In this document: in pieces, positions 44,342-51,740 of the stretch
Position numbering within the stretch: position 1 is the first letter of the stretch
How the letters are laid out: each line of letters begins with the position of its first letter
Source: an uncultured Dehalococcoidia bacterium
GTDB taxonomy: Bacteria; Chloroflexota; Dehalococcoidia; Lucifugimonadales; UBA3495
Assembly: GCA_951813535.1 (NCBI GenBank)
Contig: OX638345.1
Coordinates: 1,857,158-1,921,157, forward strand
Direction of reading: 5' to 3'
DNA length: 64,000 bases
Notes under the pieces: model-generated
What the model was told of the DNA's origin: nothing
What the model saw: only the letters and a program-made list of their open reading frames with translations
Database searches by the model: none
Position numbers and translations under genes: made by a program

Positions 44342-45352
44342 TCAGGGTTGAGGAGAAGCGAGGAGTTGGCGGCAGGTGGTGAGCGTGTTGGGGCCTTGTG
44401 CCCGGCAGGTTCCGAAGACCGACGCTAAGGTCATCTTGGCGTCGGTGCCTTGAGGTGACCGGGTGCCTCCACTAATCTTGCGGCTGATCACCAGGTGGCG
44501 CAGGCTGCGCTCAGCGGCGTTGTTGTCCGGGGGCACGTCCGGTTCGGCCACGAAGACGAAGAGTTCCCCGTATCCAGTACGGGGCAGGCTCTTGATGTGG
44601 TTCTCCACGCGGCGGCACAGCCTGGCCTGGGCTGACGTCGGGTCGTCCAGGTAAGGGCGGCACCGCGCCAGCAGGCGATGTTCCAGGGCCAGTCCAGCCA
44701 GGCGGCGCTGCTGCTCCGATGGGTGGGTGAAGGCTTTGGCCTTGGCATAGACATCGTGGACCGCATCAGCCCACCGCGCCAATGATGCATCCCCGGGATC
44801 GAGGGCCCGCAGGTCGTGGATGTCCCGCAGCAGGTGGGCCCAGCAGCGCTGCTTGGGGCCATCGTAATGATGGTAGGCGGCGTAGAAGTCGCTGACCAGC
44901 ACGCCGGCAAACTGGTCGCCCAGGGCCTCATCCACCACCGCCTTGCCTCGGCCCCGCCGCAGGAAGTAGCGTTCGGTGGGGGTGCTGAAGGTCCACACGT
45001 AGCCGTTGTGTCCGTCCTCCCGCCAGCCGGTCTCATCGGCATGCACCACCGGACTGCCCCGGACCCGTTCCACGATGTCGGTCAGCGCCGTTTGGGCCTT
45101 TTGGGCCACTCGGTGGGTGGCGGCCACGATGGCGCCCACGCTGAGACGCAGCCCGTGCACCGTGTCCAGGTACCACTGGATGACGCGGAAGGGCAGCCTG
45201 GCTTCTTCCCGCAGCGCGGCGATCAGGCTGAGCAGGTTGATCCCCAGGCGCTGTTTGCCCAGCACCACCCCCTCCAGTTGCGCGGGCGGCACACAGCGGC
45301 GTTGGCAACGCGGGCAGGTGCGGGCGATGTAGGCGTGTTCGGTGACTGCCAC
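44342..45352 (-). CDS. IS66 transposase TnpC, C-terminal part
   Basis: The 336 residues hold the DDE domain of IS66 transposases: VVHADETGWREDGHNGYVW (first Asp), VLVSDFYAAYHHYDGPKQRC (second Asp), and VPPDNNAAERSLRHLVISRK (Glu). The TLASVFGTCRA end is typical. It is in the same frame as the N-terminal piece (45365-45724), separated only by a TGA at 45365-45367; the GTG at 45352 is the first start-like codon after it. An in-frame 24-bp hairpin repeat adds SLPRTGYG before ELFVFV at 44567-44590. Confidence 0.88.
   Translation of the reverse strand: MAVTEHAYIARTCPRCQRRCVPPAQLEGVVLGKQRLGINLLSLIAALREEARLPFRVIQWYLDTVHGLRLSVGAIVAATHRVAQKAQTALTDIVERVRGSPVVHADETGWREDGHNGYVWTFSTPTERYFLRRGRGKAVVDEALGDQFAGVLVSDFYAAYHHYDGPKQRCWAHLLRDIHDLRALDPGDASLARWADAVHDVYAKAKAFTHPSEQQRRLAGLALEHRLLARCRPYLDDPTSAQARLCRRVENHIKSLPRTGYGELFVFVAEPDVPPDNNAAERSLRHLVISRKISGGTRSPQGTDAKMTLASVFGTCRAQGPNTLTTCRQLLASPQP
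44567..44590. repeat. 24-bp hairpin repeat, copy 1, in frame in the transposase
   Basis: The sequence (plus strand) starts CCCGTATCCAGTACGGG and continues GCAGGCT. Read on the minus strand it gives eight codons, SLPRTGYG, between HIK and ELFVFV, where other IS66 transposases have no such segment as far as I recall. CCCGTA and TACGGG form the stem. Confidence 0.75.
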
Positions 45353-45358
45353 CGGAAC

Positions 45359-45382
45359 CCCGTATCAAGTACGGGGCAGGCT
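45359..45382. repeat. 24-bp hairpin repeat, copy 2, carrying the TGA that splits the transposase
   Basis: This copy differs from copy 1 by a single base. CCCGTATCAAGTACGGG replaces CCCGTATCCAGTACGGG, turning the minus-strand codon GGA into TGA at 45365-45367. It inserts eight codons between DLPQ and VPVAVTE, the normal join of IS66 transposases. Both copies keep the frame. Confidence 0.8.
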
Positions 45383-45724
45383 CTGGGGCAGATCGATGAC
45401 CTCCCGGGTGTGGTGGGTACTGCCGCCGGACAGCCCCGTTCCGCAGTCGGGACACTGCTCCACCACATGCTCCACCCGCTGGGTGGGCGTCATGCGGGTG
45501 CGGGCAAAACCGTGGCGACGAGGTTTGCGTGGCTTCCTGGGCTGATCCGGCTTCTGCACGGCTTTGGGCTTCAGACCGGGCATCCGGCCCGAGCCTTTGG
45601 ATTTGGCCTGCCCTTCCAACTGGGCAATCCGCTTCTCCAGCTGATCTATGATCGCCTGCTGCCGGATGATGATGGCGATCAGGGTATCCCGGTCGGCGGT
45701 CCTGAGGTCAAATTCCTTTTCCAT
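45365..45724 (-). CDS. IS66 transposase TnpC, N-terminal part
   Basis: The 119 residues hold an N-terminal coiled coil (AIIIRQQAIIDQLEKRIAQL), a basic linker (KPDQPRKPRKPRRHGFAR) and the zinc-binding segment VEQCPDCGTGLSGG, all usual for IS66 transposases. Translation stops at the TGA inside hairpin repeat copy 2. The frame then continues unbroken into 44342-45352. The element probably cannot make full transposase unless the stop is read through. Confidence 0.87.
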   Translation of the reverse strand: MEKEFDLRTADRDTLIAIIIRQQAIIDQLEKRIAQLEGQAKSKGSGRMPGLKPKAVQKPDQPRKPRKPRRHGFARTRMTPTQRVEHVVEQCPDCGTGLSGGSTHHTREVIDLPQSLPRT

Positions 45725-45941
45725 CCCCGTTATATGACATAACCAACACCCTCAGCGCCAGCCATCCCCTAACCAAGTTCCGCCCATTCAGCACCACAAC
45801 CCTGAACAGTTACACAAACGCAAGTTCCTGGACATCGCCAAGAAAATTGCTTTGGATTCGGGCGGCAGCACCCGCCTTGATTTGGAGTCATCATCAAATT
45901 GGGGCGATATAGAGCCCGCGAAGTTTCAACGGCATATTGAC

Positions 45942-47124
45942 GCTCACGCGTACCCACTTTGAGTTGAGGGGTTGAAAAAGGTCGGCCTCTCCGGGTAAGG
46001 AACGGGTTAGCAAGCACGTTTCCACCTGGGAGGTCGACCATGCCATGGTATCAGCGCATCGCCACGTTTCTGAACTATTCTCTGCCTCAGCTGCGGGCGA
46101 CCCGTCGCACTAATCTGGCATTACTCACCGTGGCCATTCTGGAGCGTCGTTCTTTGGCCATATCGGTGTTGGTGCGGGCCTGGCGGGTTCAACTGCCCTA
46201 TTCCCACCATCACCGTAAGAAGCGGCTCTTTCGCTTTCTGTCCAACACCGGCTTTGACACCGTCGCGGTGCAGACGGCGCTGCTAGCTCTCATCTGCCAG
46301 GCGGCCAAGCTGCGGGGGCTGACCCCGATCATGATTGACTGGTCTGATCTGGGACAGGGGCGCAACGGCCTGTTCGCCGCGGTATGTTTCCGAGGTCGGG
46401 GGCTGCCCCTGCTGAGTTGGGTGTCCACGCCGGAAGAGTTGGACCCATCCCAGAACCGAGTGGAGGAGTTCTTTATCGGCCGGCTGTTGCGCCACCTGCC
46501 CACCAACATCCGGCCTTTGCTGTTGGCCGACCGTGGGTTTGGCCGGGCCAGCCTGATCCGTTTGGTGCAACAGATGCCCCGCCATACCGGCTACCCCGTG
46601 GACTACGTGATCCGCCTCCGGGGCGACGTGGTGGTACCGAACGCAGACTTTCGCGGTCGGCTGCGGGACTATCCCCTGCGCAAAGGCCGGATCCTGTTCT
46701 GGCCGCAAACCCTTTACCGGTCCGACGGAGCGGTGGTCATCAATCTGGTGCTCTATTGGGCCCGCGGACATCGGGAGCCTTGGTATCTGGCCACGTCTCT
46801 CTCCGACCATCGCCAGGCGGTGCGGATGTATCGCAAGCGGATGCAGCCGGAGCAGTATTTCAGGGACGGCAAACAACGCTTCGGGCTCAACCGCAGCACC
46901 GTAACTACCACTGACCGACTGCAGCGATTGCTGGTCGGACTGCTGCTGGCCTGTTGCCTGCTGATCCTGCTGGGCATACGGGCATCGCCAACTTTCCGAC
47001 GCCAGGTCTGCTCCCGAGGCAAGCTGGGTGTCCTGAACCTGGGTTACGAATACTACCTGGCCACCCCCGACCCGCCCCACCACCTCTTCGCCATCCACCC
47101 ACACCAAACCGGGTACGCGTGAGC
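45942..47124 (+). mobile_element. IS4-family insertion sequence, complete
   Basis: The 1183-bp element has 14-bp terminal repeats GCTCACGCGTACCC (45942-45955; complement at 47111-47124). It is flanked by the 8-bp duplication ATATTGAC (45934-45941 and 47125-47132). It holds one intact transposase whose stop codon lies within the right terminal repeat. Confidence 0.92.
46040..47122 (+). CDS. IS4-family transposase
   Basis: The 360 residues have the DDE pattern: Asp in IMIDWSDLGQG, Asp in PLLLADRGFGRASL, and Glu in MQPEQYFRDGKQRFGL with the Y-x2-R ... E-x6-K spacing of the IS4 family (here EQYFRDGK). The N terminus is MPWYQRIATFLNYSLPQLRA. GGGAGG lies eight bases upstream of the ATG. It appears full length. 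Host gene context: it sits inside the third part of the interrupted gene. Confidence 0.9.
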   Translation: MPWYQRIATFLNYSLPQLRATRRTNLALLTVAILERRSLAISVLVRAWRVQLPYSHHHRKKRLFRFLSNTGFDTVAVQTALLALICQAAKLRGLTPIMIDWSDLGQGRNGLFAAVCFRGRGLPLLSWVSTPEELDPSQNRVEEFFIGRLLRHLPTNIRPLLLADRGFGRASLIRLVQQMPRHTGYPVDYVIRLRGDVVVPNADFRGRLRDYPLRKGRILFWPQTLYRSDGAVVINLVLYWARGHREPWYLATSLSDHRQAVRMYRKRMQPEQYFRDGKQRFGLNRSTVTTTDRLQRLLVGLLLACCLLILLGIRASPTFRRQVCSRGKLGVLNLGYEYYLATPDPPHHLFAIHPHQTGYA

Positions 47125-47596
47125 ATATTGACGAAATTCGGCAAAAGCTTGACCCGATGACTGCCGACACAGACGACTTGCCGACTTCCTTGCGTATGGG
47201 AGCCGGCTTCAGCAAGATTTACTCGGCACGGGTGCCAGGTATGCCGATCTACGACAGCCGGGTGGCGTGCTCACTGGCCTGCTTGGTCAGGTTGTACTGT
47301 CGGGGCGACTCGGACCGGGTACCGCAGTTGCTAAATCTCGGCATACCGGAAGGCCGCGGTAATGATGGCGGCAGATGTACAACGCCGAAGATTCGATCTT
47401 CCCAGAGTGCAAAACACGCAAAGGCCAACCTACAATTTGCCTGGTTGATGCAAGCGTTGGTTGCGGACCTGGGAGACTTTGCCGCTGTTCCCAAAGCTCA
47501 GCGCGTGGACGCCCTGCAATCTGCGTTGTTTATGCTGGGCTATGCCCGGCTCGCCGATGACGCGATTGTGAAATGCCGCCGAAATCTGCCGCCGCG

Positions 47597-48238
47597 CTAA
47601 ACCCGGTCAAAAATCCAACGCGCCACCTCAAATATAAAGCCGGGGAGCACGTCCTCACCGGACAGCGTGGCCGGGTCTTCCAGCAGCTCCGGTTCGGGCT
47701 GGCCGACGCGGTAGATATAGACGCGGCGGTTGCGAACGTCGATGAGCCAGCCCAGCAAAGCGCCGTTTTGTAGGTAGAGCCTCATCTTGGCATGGAGGGG
47801 AGCGAGATTGTCGTAGGTGGAGCGGATCTCAACGACGAAATCGGGGCAGAGTGGGTGAGAATCGCCGGCCAAATGCAGGTGGGAGTCCCATTTTTCTTGC
47901 GTTGTCCACGAAGCATCAGGCGAGAGAATACCGCCAGTGACCGGCATTTGAAAGGCGGCGCTGGAACCTCGAGCCACCCCGCCGAACTCGCGCGCCCACA
48001 ACCCCAGCTCAATGCCGAAGTCGTGCTCGTGGCCATCACTGGGGTGATGAACGGGGGGCATGATGATGATTTCTCCTTTTGGACTGAGCTCGAACCGCCA
48101 GGAGCTGTGGCTGTTCCGGTTGCAAAACTCGATGAACAGATTTTCCAACCCGCGACCGGTTGCAGTAATGCCCAAGCTCTGCGGGTCGATTACCAAGGCG
48201 CTGTCTGGGGCGATGCTGATTTCCGCGGCGCTAGTCAT
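47597..48238 (-). CDS. Uma2-family putative restriction-like endonuclease, copy 1
   Basis: The 213 residues show the PD-(D/E)xK fold of the Uma2/DUF820 family: FELSPKGEIIIMPPVHHPSD near 60, SPDASWTTQEKW, the active-site core CPDFVVEIRSTYDNLAPLHAKM with Asp, Glu and Lys, and the C-terminal ALLGWLIDVRNRRVYIYR. The biological role of Uma2 proteins is unclear; they are often numerous. It convergently overlaps the interrupted gene by 3-4 bases. GAGAGGAGT precedes the ATG at 48238. A paralogue lies at 49586-50227. Confidence 0.87.
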   Translation of the reverse strand: MTSAAEISIAPDSALVIDPQSLGITATGRGLENLFIEFCNRNSHSSWRFELSPKGEIIIMPPVHHPSDGHEHDFGIELGLWAREFGGVARGSSAAFQMPVTGGILSPDASWTTQEKWDSHLHLAGDSHPLCPDFVVEIRSTYDNLAPLHAKMRLYLQNGALLGWLIDVRNRRVYIYRVGQPEPELLEDPATLSGEDVLPGFIFEVARWIFDRV

Positions 48239-48264
48239 CGTTGGTACTCCTCTCCCGGCGGCCC

Positions 48265-49512
48265 TCAGATTACGCCGCACTCAGCCAGTTCGCGGAGAGT
48301 GTCCGGCGCGATACCCAGCAAATCCCCATACACCAGATCGTTGTCGTGACCAACGGGCACCGAACCACGCCAGATCTTGCCCGGCGTCCTGGAAAGTTTG
48401 GGGATCGGTCCTACCCCCTTCACCGGCTTCCCCAACTGCTGGTCTTCCCATTCCACGTGCACGCTCCGGCTTTGGTAATGGGGGTTCTCCGCCATCTCCC
48501 GGGCGTTCATGATCCGGCTGCACCCCACCTGCGCTTCGTTGAAGATTCGGACCACCTCGTCCACTGTGCGGTCTTCCACCCACCCGCGCAGGATTGCGTC
48601 GAACTCGATGCCTGCGGGCGAATTGATGTCGCGCCGGGCCGTAGCCCACTGGGCGTCATCGGGGTCCAGACCCAGGACCCGGCAGACTCTGGCGTAGACC
48701 GCCGGACCCACCGCGGCGATGACCACCCATCCATCCTTGGCCTGGAAGGTGTCCCACGGCTGCGCATTGCCGGCCTTGTTGCCGGCTCGTTCCCTCACCA
48801 GCCCCAGCTCATGGTAGGCAACCATGGTGCCGGACAGAATGCGGTGGACCGCCTCGAATTGCGCAAGGTCGATGACTTGCCCCTCGCCGCTGCGTTCTGC
48901 GTATATGTACGCTGCCAACGACGACCACAGGCAGAACAGGGCGGTGATGTAGTCGGCGGTCCAGGGCACCGCCCGCGTCGGCGGGTCGGGCTCCGGGTTT
49001 CCCATCAGATTCATCATGCCGCCGAAGGCCTGGGCCGTGAAATCGTAGGAAGCCCGATCCACATAGTCGGGGTCTCCGTCCTGACCGTACCCGGAAACGT
49101 GGCAGATTACTATCTTCGGATTGACGGCCAATACCGTGCTGTCATCCAGACCCCACTTGTCGTAGGTGCGGGCCTTGGAACTCTCCATCCAGATGTCGGC
49201 TCGCCTCAGCAATTGCAGAAAAATGTCGCGACCTTCCGGGGTGCTGAAATCCAGGGTGGTATGGAACATGTTCCGGTGGTCCTGGATCCAGGAACTGGCT
49301 ACCTGAACACCGCTCGGGGACTCAATGGGGAACTCCGCGTGCCTCCAGTCCTCACCACTCCCGGGCCGCTCAATGTGGATCACCTCGGCGCCCATGTCGG
49401 CGGCCATGCCGGCGGCGACCGGCTCGGCCACAATGGTGCCGGTGGAAAGAATGCGCACGCCTTGCAGCGTGCCAAACTGTTCAGGTACCAGTGTCGGTCC
49501 CGGTGGACCCAT
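48265..49512 (-). CDS. CaiB/BaiF family III CoA-transferase
   Basis: The 415 residues have the family start GVRILSTGTIVAEPVAAGMA and ADMGAEVIHIERPGSGEDWR, and the core SYDFTAQAFGGMMNLMGNPE where the Asp is the expected CoA-carrying nucleophile. GEGQVIDLAQFEAVHRILSG and VGCSRIMNAREMAENPHYQS close the domain. It moves CoA between carboxylic acids; the closest type appears to be the CaiB-like branch, but the substrate is unknown. It is flanked on both sides by Uma2 genes on the same strand. Confidence 0.87.
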   Translation of the reverse strand: MGPPGPTLVPEQFGTLQGVRILSTGTIVAEPVAAGMAADMGAEVIHIERPGSGEDWRHAEFPIESPSGVQVASSWIQDHRNMFHTTLDFSTPEGRDIFLQLLRRADIWMESSKARTYDKWGLDDSTVLAVNPKIVICHVSGYGQDGDPDYVDRASYDFTAQAFGGMMNLMGNPEPDPPTRAVPWTADYITALFCLWSSLAAYIYAERSGEGQVIDLAQFEAVHRILSGTMVAYHELGLVRERAGNKAGNAQPWDTFQAKDGWVVIAAVGPAVYARVCRVLGLDPDDAQWATARRDINSPAGIEFDAILRGWVEDRTVDEVVRIFNEAQVGCSRIMNAREMAENPHYQSRSVHVEWEDQQLGKPVKGVGPIPKLSRTPGKIWRGSVPVGHDNDLVYGDLLGIAPDTLRELAECGVI

Positions 49513-49585
49513 GCATAGCCTCCTTTGCGAAACGAAGGCTCCAGGCGAAGGATGCCGGCGCTGTCGCCCGCAACGTCAATGCCGG

Positions 49586-50227
49586 CTAAGGCCGGTCAAA
49601 AATCCAACGGGCGACCTCAAAGGTAAAGCCCGGCAACAGATCATCCCCGGATAGGGTGGCCGGGCTTTCCAGCAATTCCGGCTCAGTCTGCTCGGCCCGG
49701 TAGATGTAGACCCGACGGTTCAGTGGATCTATGAGCCAGCCCAGCAGCGCGCCGTTTGCGATGTAGAGCTGCATCTTGGCGTGCAGCGGCGCCAGATTGT
49801 CAGAACCAAAACGGATCTCGATGACGAAATCGGGGCAGATGGGAATTGGGTCCCCAGGAACGGGAGGATGCTCGGCCAACCTTTCCGGCGACACCCAGGC
49901 AGCATCAGGCACCAGGACGCCGCCGGTGATGGGCATACGGTAAAAGGCGTTTGAGCCAGTGGCCATTCCGCCGAAATCCCGGCTCCAGATATTCAACTCG
50001 GTGGCAGTTTCGTTTTCATGCAGTCCTCCCGGATGATTCAAGGGAGGCATCGCGATTATTTCTCCGTCCGGCGTAAGCTCATACTGCCAGATACTTTGGC
50101 TGTTGCGGCTACAAAACTTTCCGAACAGCTTTTCCAGTTCCGTTCCCGTTGCCAGGATACCCAAGTCGCGCAGATTAATGACCAGCGCGTCGTCCGGGGC
50201 GATGCGCGGCTTTGAAGCAGTGGTCAT
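49586..50227 (-). CDS. Uma2-family putative restriction-like endonuclease, copy 2
   Basis: This is a 213-residue paralogue of the gene at 47597-48238 with the same length and order: YELTPDGEIIAMPPLNHPGG, VPDAAWVSPERLAEHPP, the active core CPDFVIEIRFGSDNLAPLHA and then KMQLY, and ALLGWLIDPLNRRVYIYR. The C-terminal 60 residues are nearly identical, down to PGFTFEVARWIFDR. The two copies and the CoA-transferase between them suggest a local duplication. It lies 29 bases downstream of the IsdG-like gene. Confidence 0.87.
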   Translation of the reverse strand: MTTASKPRIAPDDALVINLRDLGILATGTELEKLFGKFCSRNSQSIWQYELTPDGEIIAMPPLNHPGGLHENETATELNIWSRDFGGMATGSNAFYRMPITGGVLVPDAAWVSPERLAEHPPVPGDPIPICPDFVIEIRFGSDNLAPLHAKMQLYIANGALLGWLIDPLNRRVYIYRAEQTEPELLESPATLSGDDLLPGFTFEVARWIFDRP

Positions 50228-50256
50228 GATGAACTCCGGCCTGCCGACGCTCGGAG

Positions 50257-50586
50257 TTAATCCGCTGCCGCAGCAGTCCCCGAGGCCTCCAAGCGGTGCA
50301 CCACTTCATAGGTGTGGAATTCGCCCGGACCGACCAGGAAATCTGGTGGTCCGCCGGCGTGGGCGGAGCGGAAAGCATCGCTGCGGGTCCAGGTGTGGTG
50401 GTCCTCCTCGGTCTCCCAATGGGTAACGACCAGGAAGTCTTCGTGGTCTGGAGTCTTGTGCATCTTCCACAGCTCGAAGCTGATGAAGCCGGAATGGTCC
50501 TGCACCGCGCCTCGGGCTTTGAACATCTCGGCCAGGGTGTCGCCGTAGCCGGTCTTGACCTTTATTCGGTTGGTGGCGATGAACAT
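50257..50586 (-). CDS. Antibiotic biosynthesis monooxygenase domain, IsdG/MhuD-like
   Basis: The 109 residues match the ABM fold. Asn6 (ATNRIKV), Trp66 and His76 (TWTRSDAFRSAH) fall at the positions of the catalytic Asn/Trp/His of IsdG and MhuD, which degrade haem. SFELWKMH also fits. Haem degradation is thus possible, but the neighbours are CoA-transferases and luciferase-like monooxygenases, so a role in aromatic or other oxygenation is equally open. The start at 50586 is preceded by CAAGGAGG. Confidence 0.8.
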   Translation of the reverse strand: MFIATNRIKVKTGYGDTLAEMFKARGAVQDHSGFISFELWKMHKTPDHEDFLVVTHWETEEDHHTWTRSDAFRSAHAGGPPDFLVGPGEFHTYEVVHRLEASGTAAAAD

Positions 50587-50623
50587 TTTGCCTCCTTGTG
50601 GTGGCGGTGACGGTCGCGTCGTT

Positions 50624-51727
50624 CTAGTCGTCGGTTTGCAAATCCGCCAATTGCGGTAGCGTCTCGGTGGCCAATAGTTCCAGGGAGCGCATCCCTTTCG
50701 CCCGGTCCGCGCCCCAGTCGTGGCAAAGCATGAGCAGTGTGCCGAATCCGCCCGTGTCACCGTATAAATCGCGAATTTTCCGGGCGCATTCGTCCGGATC
50801 GCCCACGATCCAGAAATTCTCCAGCATGTACTCTGGCGTGAGCGCGGAGTCGGGCAGGTCGGGGTCGGTCTTGATCCCGTCCAGCCCGCGCTGGCCGTGG
50901 CCCAGCAGCGGCACGAAATACGTGTCGAAGGTCCGTGCCGGCGGGCCGCTCATCACATCCGCCACTGCCTGCTCGGTGGTCTCTCCGACGTAGACCTCGC
51001 GGGCGATCCGCCACTGGCTCCGCGATACCTTCCGCCCGGCTGACTGCGCCCCCTTTGAGTAGGCGTCCCAATGCCTGGGAAGATGTGAGGTGTGCAGGAA
51101 CAGCGTGCTCATTGGCCACCAGCCCATTTCGCCCGCGACCTCAAGGGTAGGCGACGACGGGCTGCTCCCTGCCACCGCGATTGGCGGGTGCGGCTTCTGG
51201 TAGGGCCGCATGTGGTAGGCCAACCCCATATCCGGTCGGGCTTCCGGCACCCTGACGGTGTAATACTCGCCCTCGTGGGCGAACCCTTTCGGGTCTTCCG
51301 TGGTCCACATCTTCAGGATGACGTTCGCTGCCTCGCGCATCCGGTCCCGCTGCTGGCCCGATTGACGGTCCATGCCGAACATCTCGGAGTCGGTGGGCAC
51401 CCCGCCCGACCCAATACCGAAAAAGAACCGGCCCCGCGCCAGGTGATCCAGCATCGCCATGCGGTGCGCGATCATGATCGGATCGTGAAAGGCCAGCAAC
51501 GACACCCCGGTGCCCATCACCAGATTTTTCGTCACCCCCAAAGCCCGGGCGATGAAGAGGTCGGGAGCCGGCATGTTTTCCCACTCGGTGGTGAAGTGCT
51601 CGCCGATCCACGCCTCGGAATATCCGAGCTCGTCGGCGTACGCCATCAGCTCCAGGTCTTCGTCGTAGGTATCAGCATGCAGGCGACCCGGCGGGTGCAG
51701 CGGCATGTTGAACAGGCCCAATTTCAT
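50624..51727 (-). CDS. Luciferase-like monooxygenase (limonene-monooxygenase-like)
   Basis: The 367 residues have the LLM barrel motifs: MKLGLFNMPLHPPGR, YSEAWIGEHFTTEWENMPAP, GTGVSLLAFHDPIMIAHRMA, LARGRFFFGIGSGGVPTDSE and RPYQKPHPPIAVAGSS. This resembles the flavin-dependent group with limonene 1,2-monooxygenase and alkanal monooxygenase. A flavin reductase is not visible nearby. It is 13 bases after the next gene upstream (51741-52691), so the two are co-transcribed. Confidence 0.85.
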   Translation of the reverse strand: MKLGLFNMPLHPPGRLHADTYDEDLELMAYADELGYSEAWIGEHFTTEWENMPAPDLFIARALGVTKNLVMGTGVSLLAFHDPIMIAHRMAMLDHLARGRFFFGIGSGGVPTDSEMFGMDRQSGQQRDRMREAANVILKMWTTEDPKGFAHEGEYYTVRVPEARPDMGLAYHMRPYQKPHPPIAVAGSSPSSPTLEVAGEMGWWPMSTLFLHTSHLPRHWDAYSKGAQSAGRKVSRSQWRIAREVYVGETTEQAVADVMSGPPARTFDTYFVPLLGHGQRGLDGIKTDPDLPDSALTPEYMLENFWIVGDPDECARKIRDLYGDTGGFGTLLMLCHDWGADRAKGMRSLELLATETLPQLADLQTDD

Positions 51728-51740
51728 GACATTACTCCGC

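Larger units (their letters stand above)
44334..45813 (-). mobile_element. IS66-family (TnpC-only) insertion sequence
   Basis: The 1480-bp element has 17-bp terminal repeats GTAACTGTTCAGGGTTG (44334-44350 and the complement at 45797-45813). It is flanked by the 8-bp duplication ACAAACGC (44326-44333 and 45814-45821), the size typical for IS66. It has only a TnpC-type transposase, as in the ISBst12 subgroup, and that gene carries one in-frame stop. Confidence 0.93.
44067..47600 (+). pseudogene. Gene of unknown function interrupted by two insertion sequences
   Basis: The three pieces are 44067-44333, 45822-45941 and 47133-47600. Between them lie an IS66-type and an IS4-type element, each flanked by a perfect 8-bp duplication. 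Removing each element plus one duplication joins the pieces in one frame of 284 codons with no stop. The start ATG at 44067 follows GGAGG. The restored protein begins MKRRDFLDDKDVKGFVEWAG, has KFLDIAKKIALDSGG in the middle, and in the last piece GAGFSKIYSARVPGMPIYDS and HAKANLQFAWLMQALV. I do not recognise the family. The pattern of an IYDSRV segment followed by an aromatic-rich helix is like some orphan proteins I cannot name. The start at 47157 inside the last piece is not a real start. Confidence 0.85.

Noticed and set aside
47157-47600. Free-standing 147-codon gene
   Set aside because: The frame continues upstream into the end of the IS4 element's target duplication and is the third part of the interrupted gene. 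The ATG at 47157 lacks a ribosome site.
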